Source: Thermoplasmata archaeon M9B2D
Lineage (GTDB): Archaea; Thermoplasmatota; E2; DHVEG-1
DNA length: 15,227 bases
Reading direction: 5' to 3'
Assembly (NCBI GenBank): GCA_002900555.1
Contig: MUGD01000043.1
Span: 1 to 15,227 of the forward strand
The stretch's first letter is position 1. The number at the start of each line of letters is the position of its first letter. Below, one piece after another: positions 8,253 through 13,987 of this stretch. The notes below the pieces were generated by a model. That model did not search any database. It saw nothing but the letters and a program-made list of their open reading frames with translations, and was not told the origin of the DNA. The translations under genes were made by a program, and so were the position numbers.

Positions 8253-8291
8253 TGCAAAGGACTTCAGAGATTCAAATCTCTTCCCCTAGAC
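8253..8291 (+). pseudogene. Degenerate tRNA-3'-half-like sequence (tRNA-Leu-like variable arm and T-arm)
   Basis: The segment starting at GCAAAGGACTTC and continuing AGAGA-TTCAAA-TCTCT then TCCCCTAGA resembles the last part of an archaeal class II tRNA: long variable arm, T-arm with a TTCAAAT loop, and acceptor 3' strand. The T-stem pairs perfectly only if the loop has six bases instead of seven, and the G53-C61 pair is absent. No D-arm, anticodon stem or 5' acceptor strand is found upstream, so it cannot be an intact tRNA gene. It may be a decayed tRNA fragment or attachment-site remnant, or chance similarity. Confidence 0.25.
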
Positions 8292-8361
8292 TTTTTTATT
8301 GTTTTTCTAGGAGAAAACATCCAGAATGCAATAAAATGATTTGAACTTCTAAATGCCGGTA

Positions 8362-8733
8362 CTATTTCAGCTTCCCGTATGCACGTTTCCAGTCTTTTGC
8401 CAACCTTAAAAATTCTGCGTACCCGTTTTTTCTTATAAACTCAATGGATTGTTTGTATTTCTTATACTTATAGGCATTCTTACTATGAAAATCAAGTATA
8501 ATCTCGCATGTTTGATAACCGGAACAATCTGCGCAGGTTTCAAGATTTTTTTCCTTAAAACAGCACACCTTCATTTTGCATTTTGCGTCATTGATATCCC
8601 TGTTACCGGTGTTATATCCTAATTTGCAACCCTTGCAGTAATTTTCAATAAGAGGTGGGCAAGTCTTACAATATGCACCGCAACATCCGATAAGCCTTAT
8701 CTCGTTTGCAAGATTCTCTTCTCTTTTTAGCAT
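8362..8733 (-). CDS. Small cysteine-rich DUF3795 protein
   Basis: This 123-residue protein contains 12 cysteines in the first 76 residues, arranged as CC, CxxxCxxC-like and CxxC groups: GCCGAYCKTC (16-25), CKGC (33-36), KCKMKVCC (51-58), CADC (67-70) and C76. The C-terminal 45 residues are a basic, cysteine-free helix. The pattern matches DUF3795 (Pfam PF12675), a family common in anaerobic bacteria and archaea and thought to bind metal, zinc or an iron-sulfur cluster; no reaction is known. There is no signal peptide, so it is expected in the cytoplasm. It stands alone, divergent from the S16 protease gene. No ribosome site is present; a TATA-like ATTTTATTAA sits about 25-35 bases before the ATG, suggesting a leaderless mRNA. 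The family call is good, the function unknown. Confidence 0.8.
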   Translation of the reverse strand: MLKREENLANEIRLIGCCGAYCKTCPPLIENYCKGCKLGYNTGNRDINDAKCKMKVCCFKEKNLETCADCSGYQTCEIILDFHSKNAYKYKKYKQSIEFIRKNGYAEFLRLAKDWKRAYGKLK

Positions 8734-8757
8734 TTAAATGACTGATGTTTGTTTCGA

Positions 8758-8771
8758 TTAATAAAATTTTT
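8758..8771 (-). promoter_or_regulatory. Possible TATA box of the DUF3795 gene
   Basis: The minus strand reads AAAAATTTTATTAA, 25-38 bases before the ATG at 8733. The spacing predicts transcription start at or very near the start codon, matching the absence of a ribosome site. Confidence 0.3.
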
Positions 8772-8796
8772 CTTATCTCAATTCAACAGTGATAAA

Positions 8797-8892
8797 TCAT
8801 AGTCTGTCGATGAATATCATGTCGGTAATTATCTGTTCAAATCCCTTCTCCTTATAAACCATTGCAGAATCAGAAGCCTTGACTCGGTTTTA
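8797..8892 (-). pseudogene. Remnant of a GNAT N-acetyltransferase C-terminus
   Basis: On the minus strand a 31-codon stretch between two stops (TAA just above 8892 and TGA at 8797-8799) reads NRVKASDSAMVYKEKGFE and continues QIITDMIFIDRL. The pattern V-x-A-S-D-x-A-x-x-x-Y-x-x-x-G-F is the classic end of the GNAT acetyl-CoA-binding fold, and a short hydrophobic strand after it is also typical. Upstream, all three frames up to the S16 protease promoter lack a recognisable motif A or N-terminal half, and stops interrupt them. The gene therefore seems to have been lost except for its last fifth. The stretch is short, so chance resemblance remains possible. Confidence 0.45.
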
Positions 8893-9003
8893 ATTATTTT
8901 TTTCCACCAATAAGATTACTCAAGAATATCGGCAAGGAACATGAACCGAAAATATCATGTTGCTGCTCTAATAATTTCGTACACCTCAGAACGCACAGTA
9001 ATT

Positions 9004-9012
9004 TTTTTATAG
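9004..9012 (+). promoter_or_regulatory. TATA box of the exported S16 protease gene
   Basis: TTTTTATAG lies 42-50 bases before the TTG start at 9054. Transcription would begin near 9034, leaving a leader of about 20 bases that includes the G-rich ribosome site GGGGGT at 9042-9047. Promoter, leader and start are mutually consistent. Confidence 0.5.
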
Positions 9013-9053
9013 GAGATGCATAATTAAACAAGGATTTACTTGGGGGTATATCT

Positions 9054-11108
9054 TTGAAGCAAAAACTCATAGGACTTATCATAGGCATTTGCCTCCTCTG
9101 CTCTCCCCTCCTAACTCCATCCTCAATTGGACTGCCGGCAGGGGCGATTTCAGAAGGAGCTATCTCGTTAGAATATCGTAACGTTACAGTCTATGCACCA
9201 GCAGTATCTCAAGCGACATCAGGGTATATGGGGGTTATATCAACAATTACGGTGACCGTACAAGAAAATGGCAGTGGGCGGGTATTTGTTGATACATTAC
9301 CACTCACCGATGTCGATATGCAAGGTTCAGCTCGTCTTGCAGTGAAGGTTGCAAGAGCATTGGTAAAAACTGATACACGACCTCATTTAGACCCCGATAC
9401 CTGTGATTTCTTCTTTGTTGTTCGAACGACTTCTCCGATGATTGGTGGTCCCTCAGCTGGAGCGATTATGACGGTTGCAGTAATCGCGCTTCTACAGAAC
9501 TGGACAATTGATAATAGTACTGTTATGACCGGAATGATAAATCCCGATGGAAGTATCGGTCCGATTGGAGGGATCCCCTATAAGATTGATGCAGCATACA
9601 GTGTAGGAGCAAAACGGTTTTTGATACCGAAGGGACAAACAACATACACCGAGATTGTCACGGAGTATCAAACAATAAACGGCGTTATCTGGCAAAATAC
9701 CTATCCGGTTACTCGGAATGTCTCGGAGTATGCTCAGAGAAACTACGGCATGGAGGTCATCGAGGTCGAGGATATCAACGACGCTCTTCTGTTGTTAACT
9801 GGATGGACATTTCCTGTGGGAGAGTCAACTGATAAAATCACGACTGAAGATTATATACGTGCCATGGAACCACTTGCAACCACCTTACTTGATGAGGCAA
9901 GGGAATCACATCAGAATGCAAGTAATCTTTTTAATACGACCACAATCCCGAATCGATATCCTAATTATTACAGAAATCAAGTGACTGATTTCCTAAATGC
10001 AGCCACAGATCGTCTCCTTGAATCTGTCCACTGGTATGATCAAGGGGTCTATTATACAAGCACAAGCAAGTCATTTCAATCCCTAATTGACTCCCTTTTT
10101 GTTCGGTACGCCTGTCATTACTTCTCCTCTGAGAACCCCGAAGAATTTGTTCAGTCTCTTATAAATCAAACCCTGCAATCCTACCAAAATAAAAGTCAGT
10201 TAGCAAGAACCGCGGAAATCCGTGGGATGGTAACATTACAATGTGTTGGAGCTGCACAGCGCCGTATCAATGAGGCGGCGTCTTATCTTTCTGAGGCAAA
10301 TGCAAGTTTCCAAAATACGGATTATCTCACTGCGCTTTACAAGATAGCCTATGCCACACAGCGTATTGATAGCGTCCGATGGTGGTTAGACATTGCTATT
10401 CCATTTCATGATTCAGGTGAGATAAACGAATCTTTAATCAAAACCTTAGCAGAAGAATACATTTCTGATGCTCAACAAGCGATTGTGTATTCTGAAATCA
10501 TAGTAAGTGAACTGGGTTCAACATCAACCAATCTTAATGATGCAAAGAATCTTTTAAGTACTGCGCGTGTTGAGCAACAAAACGGGTATTTTGCCGCGGC
10601 ATTGTTCGTTTCGTTCGAATCTTTGGTAAAGGCAAATCTCGCCTTAGAACTTGTTGATGGGGTAACAAATCAAAAACTAGAACGTGCCCGAGAACGAGCC
10701 AGCGCAAGCATCACTGAAAGTAGAAACATGGGAATAGAACCTGTTCTTGCTGTAAGCTATTATGAATATGGACAAAGTCTAGCAAATGAATCGTCAGTTG
10801 ATTCCGCAATAGTCTATTATAAATACGCTGATCTAATCGCCGGTGCATTGCGATTCACAACCCTCTATGGAACACGATCCTCCCGTTATGTTGGGATCCC
10901 TGAAGAAAAAACAGTTGTCCCCTGGAATTCAGGGCCTGCGCAATATATCGGATTGTTTCTCCTTTTCGCTTTGATTGGAGGGATTATCGGTGTTGGATTT
11001 GGACTCTTAATAGCCGTTCTTTTTCGTCAAAAGAAACAGAACACACGATTTTTCTTAAAAACAAATCGACCGAGGAGTATTGAGGATTATTACAAAAAAC
11101 AGAAATAA
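9054..11108 (+). CDS. Membrane-anchored extracytoplasmic Lon-like serine protease (family S16, COG1750-type)
   Basis: This 684-residue protein is an ATPase-free relative of the Lon protease domain. Residues 1-29 are a signal peptide (KQKLIGLIIGICLLCSPLL). The S16 domain spans about 40-250, with nucleophile S134 in the MIGGPSAGA motif and general base K177 in GSIGPIGGIPYKIDAA, the Ser-Lys dyad of the family. Residues 260-610 are largely helical and rich in Asn/Ser with several N-x-S/T sites, resembling helical-hairpin repeats that may bind substrate. One membrane span lies at 631-657, followed by a basic 27-residue tail. The topology puts the protease outside the membrane. The start is TTG: the only in-frame codons between the upstream TAA (9021) and it are non-start, and GGGGGT at 9042-9047 is well spaced. 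EndA follows after 23 bases, so the two may be co-transcribed. Confidence 0.88.
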   Translation: MKQKLIGLIIGICLLCSPLLTPSSIGLPAGAISEGAISLEYRNVTVYAPAVSQATSGYMGVISTITVTVQENGSGRVFVDTLPLTDVDMQGSARLAVKVARALVKTDTRPHLDPDTCDFFFVVRTTSPMIGGPSAGAIMTVAVIALLQNWTIDNSTVMTGMINPDGSIGPIGGIPYKIDAAYSVGAKRFLIPKGQTTYTEIVTEYQTINGVIWQNTYPVTRNVSEYAQRNYGMEVIEVEDINDALLLLTGWTFPVGESTDKITTEDYIRAMEPLATTLLDEARESHQNASNLFNTTTIPNRYPNYYRNQVTDFLNAATDRLLESVHWYDQGVYYTSTSKSFQSLIDSLFVRYACHYFSSENPEEFVQSLINQTLQSYQNKSQLARTAEIRGMVTLQCVGAAQRRINEAASYLSEANASFQNTDYLTALYKIAYATQRIDSVRWWLDIAIPFHDSGEINESLIKTLAEEYISDAQQAIVYSEIIVSELGSTSTNLNDAKNLLSTARVEQQNGYFAAALFVSFESLVKANLALELVDGVTNQKLERARERASASITESRNMGIEPVLAVSYYEYGQSLANESSVDSAIVYYKYADLIAGALRFTTLYGTRSSRYVGIPEEKTVVPWNSGPAQYIGLFLLFALIGGIIGVGFGLLIAVLFRQKKQNTRFFLKTNRPRSIEDYYKKQK

Positions 11109-11131
11109 GACATCTCTGTTTATCTCGTCTA

Positions 11132-12184
11132 ATGGACATCTCCGGAGAACTCGTCAACAACTACATCATAATAAAAAAAGCAAGAGACATCGGAAGACTA
11201 TACAATAAAAGTCATATGGGAACACTTCAAAAGTCAGGTTCGCTTCAACTCAATCTGCTTGAAGGTTTGTTATTGCTTGATGAAAACAAAATGATTTTAT
11301 TTCAAAATAAAAAACAAGTAAATCTTTCACAACTTCTCAAACTAGCAATTCAGCAAATACCTGATTTTGAAACAAAATATCTGGTCTTTAAAAATTTGCG
11401 AAATAGGGGACATGCGATTACTCTCATCGATGATGATGCGCATATTTCTTTTCGTAAATTAAAAACAGAAGAAACAACTCTTACTTCCTGTGCTATCGCA
11501 ACCTTCTCTGAACGCGACACCCTTGATATTGATCAAATACAACGATATATCCGAAAATTCACAAAAAAGAACAATGCGTTATGGTTCGCACTTGTTGACG
11601 AAGAAGGCGATCTTACATATTATGACGTATCAGAAATCACTCTCAAAGGGGATATTTCGGAGCAAAAGTACCCTGCAGGGCAGTGTATTTTGTTAAAGAA
11701 CCGCCTCATTGTATTTGATAAAAAACTAAGTGGTCTGCTGCTTCAAAAAGAGTTTTTTGGAAAACCATTTGGAGAATTGTTGCAAATTTCATTTGTCGAA
11801 GCGATATATCTCTTAGAGAAAGGTGTACTAGAGATTCGGACATCAGATGGGAAACATCTTTCAAAACAGAAGTGTCTTTATTTGATGCAGGAACATCAGC
11901 CAGATATCCAACAAAGACTCTTGGTGTTTAAAGATTTAAAACAGCGAGGCTTATTGGTAAAAACAGGATTCAAATTCGGTGCTCATTTCAGAGCGTACAC
12001 GAAACAACCACATCAAACACATGCTGAGTATCTTATCCATGTCGTAGAAAAAGGATTTACTAGCATCTGGTCGGATATTAGTCGTGCTGTACGTCTCGCT
12101 CATTCAGTAAACAAAGAATTTGTATTTGCTTGTGTTGATGGCGCGTCTGTTAGTTACATCAAGTTAGGTCGACTCCGTCCATAA
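11132..12184 (+). CDS. endA: tRNA-splicing endonuclease EndA, fused two-repeat form
   Basis: EndA cuts introns from pre-tRNA (and pre-rRNA) at bulge-helix-bulge sites. The 350 residues contain two copies of the EndA fold. The C-terminal copy (about 190-350) is catalytic: KFGAHFRAY with Y289, THAEYLIHVV with H297, and SRAVRLAHSVNKEF with K328; the His-Lys spacing of 31 equals that of the Methanocaldococcus enzyme (H125, K156). It ends with the usual YIKLGRLRP strand. The N-terminal copy (about 8-170) keeps the same order, including YLVFKNLRNRGHAI matching LLVFKDLKQRGLLV at 264-277, but has lost the triad. This is the pseudo-dimer subunit expected for alpha-2 type enzymes (Archaeoglobus, Thermoplasma). 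The ATG lies 23 bases after the protease gene with no visible ribosome site. A T run follows the TAA. Confidence 0.93.
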   Translation: MDISGELVNNYIIIKKARDIGRLYNKSHMGTLQKSGSLQLNLLEGLLLLDENKMILFQNKKQVNLSQLLKLAIQQIPDFETKYLVFKNLRNRGHAITLIDDDAHISFRKLKTEETTLTSCAIATFSERDTLDIDQIQRYIRKFTKKNNALWFALVDEEGDLTYYDVSEITLKGDISEQKYPAGQCILLKNRLIVFDKKLSGLLLQKEFFGKPFGELLQISFVEAIYLLEKGVLEIRTSDGKHLSKQKCLYLMQEHQPDIQQRLLVFKDLKQRGLLVKTGFKFGAHFRAYTKQPHQTHAEYLIHVVEKGFTSIWSDISRAVRLAHSVNKEFVFACVDGASVSYIKLGRLRP

Positions 12185-12196
12185 TTTTTCATAATG

Positions 12197-12206
12197 TATT
12201 TATACC
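12197..12206 (+). promoter_or_regulatory. TATA box of the MBL-fold hydrolase gene
   Basis: TATTTATACC lies 46-55 bases before the ATG at 12252 and just after the endA stop. It predicts transcription start near 12226 and a leader of about 26 bases. The leader contains GAGGGAGGT at 12236-12244, seven bases before the ATG. Confidence 0.5.
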
Positions 12207-12251
12207 TCTCTATCTATTCGAGCAATTCCATATTTGAGGGAGGTATTTTAC

Positions 12252-12890
12252 ATGCTCCAGATACGTTGGCATGGTCATTCCTGCTTTGAAATAACAAATG
12301 ATATCACGATTGTGACTGATCCGCACGATGGGCGATCCATAGGCATACCCGCACCAAATATAACAGGGGATATTATTCTCGTGTCGCATAACCATTATGA
12401 CCATAATAGTGTTAAATCTGTTGAAAAAGAAAATTCAAAGGTTATCACCGATGATCGGAAACGAACCATAGGCACTATCCAAATCAACGGCTACCCCGCA
12501 TATCATGATACTGTTCATGGAGAAAAACGAGGGACAATGATCCTTTTCAAATTCACCTGTGATGATATCACGTTCTGTCATCTTGGTGATTTAGGGCATG
12601 AACTTGATGAAAAGACCATTCAGCAGATAGGAAAAATCGATATTTTGTTTATCCCTATCGGTGGAACGTATACGATTGACGCAGAACAAGCCTGGAAGGT
12701 CATACAATCGTTAAAACCTAAAATCACAATCCCAATGCATTATCGAATCGAAGGGCTTTCCCTACCAATTGCTGGTGTTGAACCTTTTCTGGAGAAAAAT
12801 CGTTATAAACTTCTGAAAGTAGGAAACGAAATTGATATCGAAAAAGACGATTTGCCTAAGGAGCCTGAGGTCTGGGTTTTTACGTTGTAG
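12252..12890 (+). CDS. UlaG-like metallo-beta-lactamase-fold hydrolase
   Basis: This 212-residue protein is a small cytoplasmic metal-dependent hydrolase of the UlaG/UPF0173-like branch. Family marks are the WHGHSCFEI start (6-14), the HxHxDH metal site SHNHYDHN (H46, H48, D50, H51), HLGDLGHE with H110 and D113, and IPMHYR with H163, all the usual ligand positions. The chemical substrate is unknown; relatives include L-ascorbate-6-phosphate lactonase and phosphodiesterases. I chose the ATG at 12252 because a near-perfect ribosome site, GGGAGGT, sits at 12238-12244. A TTG six codons earlier overlaps that site and is unlikely. The gene has its own TATA box, so it is probably independent of endA. 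Its stop overlaps the 3' end of convergent gyaR by 11 bases. Confidence 0.85.
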   Translation: MLQIRWHGHSCFEITNDITIVTDPHDGRSIGIPAPNITGDIILVSHNHYDHNSVKSVEKENSKVITDDRKRTIGTIQINGYPAYHDTVHGEKRGTMILFKFTCDDITFCHLGDLGHELDEKTIQQIGKIDILFIPIGGTYTIDAEQAWKVIQSLKPKITIPMHYRIEGLSLPIAGVEPFLEKNRYKLLKVGNEIDIEKDDLPKEPEVWVFTL

Positions 12891-13860
12891 GTTTTTTTTG
12901 AAATATTTCTCTGTTAACGCAATTTGGTGGGATACCACCTTTCAGTCCGATGAGCAGGTTTTGAGCAGCCATAAGTGCCATTTTTGTTCGAGTCTCCAGA
13001 GTACCCGAGCCGGTATGTGGTTGCAGCACGACATTTTTAAGACTTTTAAGTTCTTTAGAGATCTCAGGTTCTTTTTCATATACGTCAAGGCCAGCGCCGA
13101 AAATCCAGTGTTCTTTTAATGCTTTTATCAAGGCGGTTTCCCGTATGATGGGGCCTCGTGCGGTATTGATAAGAATCGCTGTTTTTTTCATCATCTGCAG
13201 TTCCTTTTCATCGATTAGATGGTGCGTTGTTTGTGTCAAAGGCAGATGAAGTGACACGAAGTCTGATTCCTTCAGTAGTGTTGATAAAGGCACTTGTTTT
13301 GCTCCTAGATCACGTTCAACGCGTTCATTTCTCCGCCCGTCAGTATACAGTACGTTCATGTCAAATCCTTTGCTTTTCAATGCAAAAGCAGTCCCGATAC
13401 GTCCCATACCAACCACTCCCAGGGTCTTATGTGAAACATCTTGTCCAAGCATCAACATCGGCGCCCAGCCGTTGAAGTTCTCTTCCCTTATGAAAGTGTC
13501 TCCTTCTACAATACGTCGTGCAACAGAAAACAATAACGCCCAGGCAAGCTCTGCGGTAGTTTCAGTGAGAACATCAGGGGTATTGCTAACAGGGATGCCT
13601 CGATGTGTCGCAGCAGCGATATCGATATTATCATAACCAACTGCATAGGAGGCAATCATCTTAAGATTTGGTTCCGCATTTATGACATCCTTATCTATTG
13701 GATCGGTCAGGAGACAAAGAAGACCATCTTTTCCTTTAATACCTTCTATGATTTCCTCTTTGGTTAATACTCTATCATGTGGGTTTAGATCGATAATGCA
13801 TTCCTTTTCTAAAAGATCCAGTCCTGGTTGAGGTATTTTTCTGGTGATAAAAATTTTCAT
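12880..13860 (-). CDS. gyaR: GyaR-type D-2-hydroxyacid dehydrogenase (glyoxylate/hydroxypyruvate reductase)
   Basis: The enzyme reversibly reduces a 2-oxoacid such as glyoxylate or hydroxypyruvate with NAD(P)H. The 326 residues show the D-isomer 2-hydroxyacid dehydrogenase pattern: substrate loop SYAVGYDNID (71-80), Rossmann motif GMGRIG (151-156), INTARGPIIRE (231-241, catalytic R235), GAGLDVYEKEP (255-265, catalytic E264) and LQPHTGSGT (279-287, catalytic H282). Length and sequence course match Thermococcus GyaR closely. The segment after the second Rossmann strand reads YTDGRRN, which mixes an acidic residue with two arginines, so NADH or NADPH preference cannot be decided. No clear ribosome site precedes the ATG. 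The gene stands alone, convergent with the MBL hydrolase. Phosphoglycerate dehydrogenase is less likely because there is no C-terminal regulatory domain. Confidence 0.88.
   Translation of the reverse strand: MKIFITRKIPQPGLDLLEKECIIDLNPHDRVLTKEEIIEGIKGKDGLLCLLTDPIDKDVINAEPNLKMIASYAVGYDNIDIAAATHRGIPVSNTPDVLTETTAELAWALLFSVARRIVEGDTFIREENFNGWAPMLMLGQDVSHKTLGVVGMGRIGTAFALKSKGFDMNVLYTDGRRNERVERDLGAKQVPLSTLLKESDFVSLHLPLTQTTHHLIDEKELQMMKKTAILINTARGPIIRETALIKALKEHWIFGAGLDVYEKEPEISKELKSLKNVVLQPHTGSGTLETRTKMALMAAQNLLIGLKGGIPPNCVNREIFQKKPTT
12891..12899 (+). terminator. Oligo-T terminator of the MBL-fold hydrolase gene
   Basis: A run of eight T starts one base after the TAG at 12888-12890. Oligo-T is sufficient for archaeal termination. 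Because the next gene converges, this terminator lies inside the last codons of gyaR (where it encodes Lys-Lys on the other strand). Confidence 0.5.
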
Positions 13861-13899
13861 AGGACATCAGATACTCATGACAATATGGGGTCGTTGTTA

Positions 13900-13915
13900 T
13901 TTAGAGATTTCTAAA
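13900..13915. promoter_or_regulatory. Dyad in the gyaR promoter region (candidate operator)
   Basis: TTTAGA (13900-13905) and TCTAAA (13910-13915) form a perfect 6-base inverted repeat with a 4-base spacer. It lies 40-55 bases before the gyaR ATG and overlaps the TATA-like TTATTTTTAG read on the minus strand at 13911-13920. A protein binding here would cover the promoter. A/T-rich sequence makes such dyads fairly common by chance. Confidence 0.3.
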
Positions 13916-13945
13916 AATAACTCTTCGAAGGATAAAATGAAGGTA

Positions 13946-13958
13946 GAAAAAGAAAGCA
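13946..13958 (-). terminator. Possible T-rich terminator of the metalloprotease gene
   Basis: On the minus strand, about 30 bases after the TAA at 13988-13990, there is a pyrimidine-rich tract with a run of five T (CTTTCTTTTTCTA). It is the only T-rich tract before the gyaR promoter region and could end the metalloprotease transcript. The signal is weak. Confidence 0.25.
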
Positions 13959-13987
13959 GATGTTTTACTGCAACTGGTACGAGTTGT

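Larger units (their letters stand above)
8006..8361. other. Gene-free region between pycB and the DUF3795 gene
   Basis: This 356-base stretch has no convincing coding sequence on either strand. It holds the leader and promoter of pycB (to about 8100), an inverted repeat (8108-8141), a degenerate tRNA-3'-half-like segment (8253-8291) and T-rich tracts. The longest plus-strand frames after a start are only 2-12 codons. The remainder looks like A/T-rich spacer. Confidence 0.6.
8734..9053. other. Divergent intergenic region between DUF3795 and S16 protease genes
   Basis: These 320 bases carry the DUF3795 promoter at the left end, the GNAT remnant in the middle (8797-8892) and the protease promoter at the right end. 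Between about 8893 and 9000 a 64-codon minus-strand frame exists but has no family features and overlaps the protease promoter and start, so I do not call it a gene. Confidence 0.55.

Noticed and set aside
8205..8291. Intron-containing tRNA-Leu(CAA) using TTCAAGC at 8219-8225 as the anticodon loop
   Set aside because: The bases on either side do not form an anticodon stem, and no D-arm or 5' acceptor strand is present.
8894..9088. 64-residue minus-strand frame in the gap before the S16 protease
   Set aside because: It overlaps the protease promoter and start codon, has no ribosome site or recognisable motif, and does not join the GNAT remnant in frame.
12234..12251. TTG start for the MBL hydrolase, six codons earlier
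   Set aside because: The GAGGGAGGT ribosome site lies inside these codons and is ideally spaced for the ATG at 12252, where the family's usual N-terminus begins.
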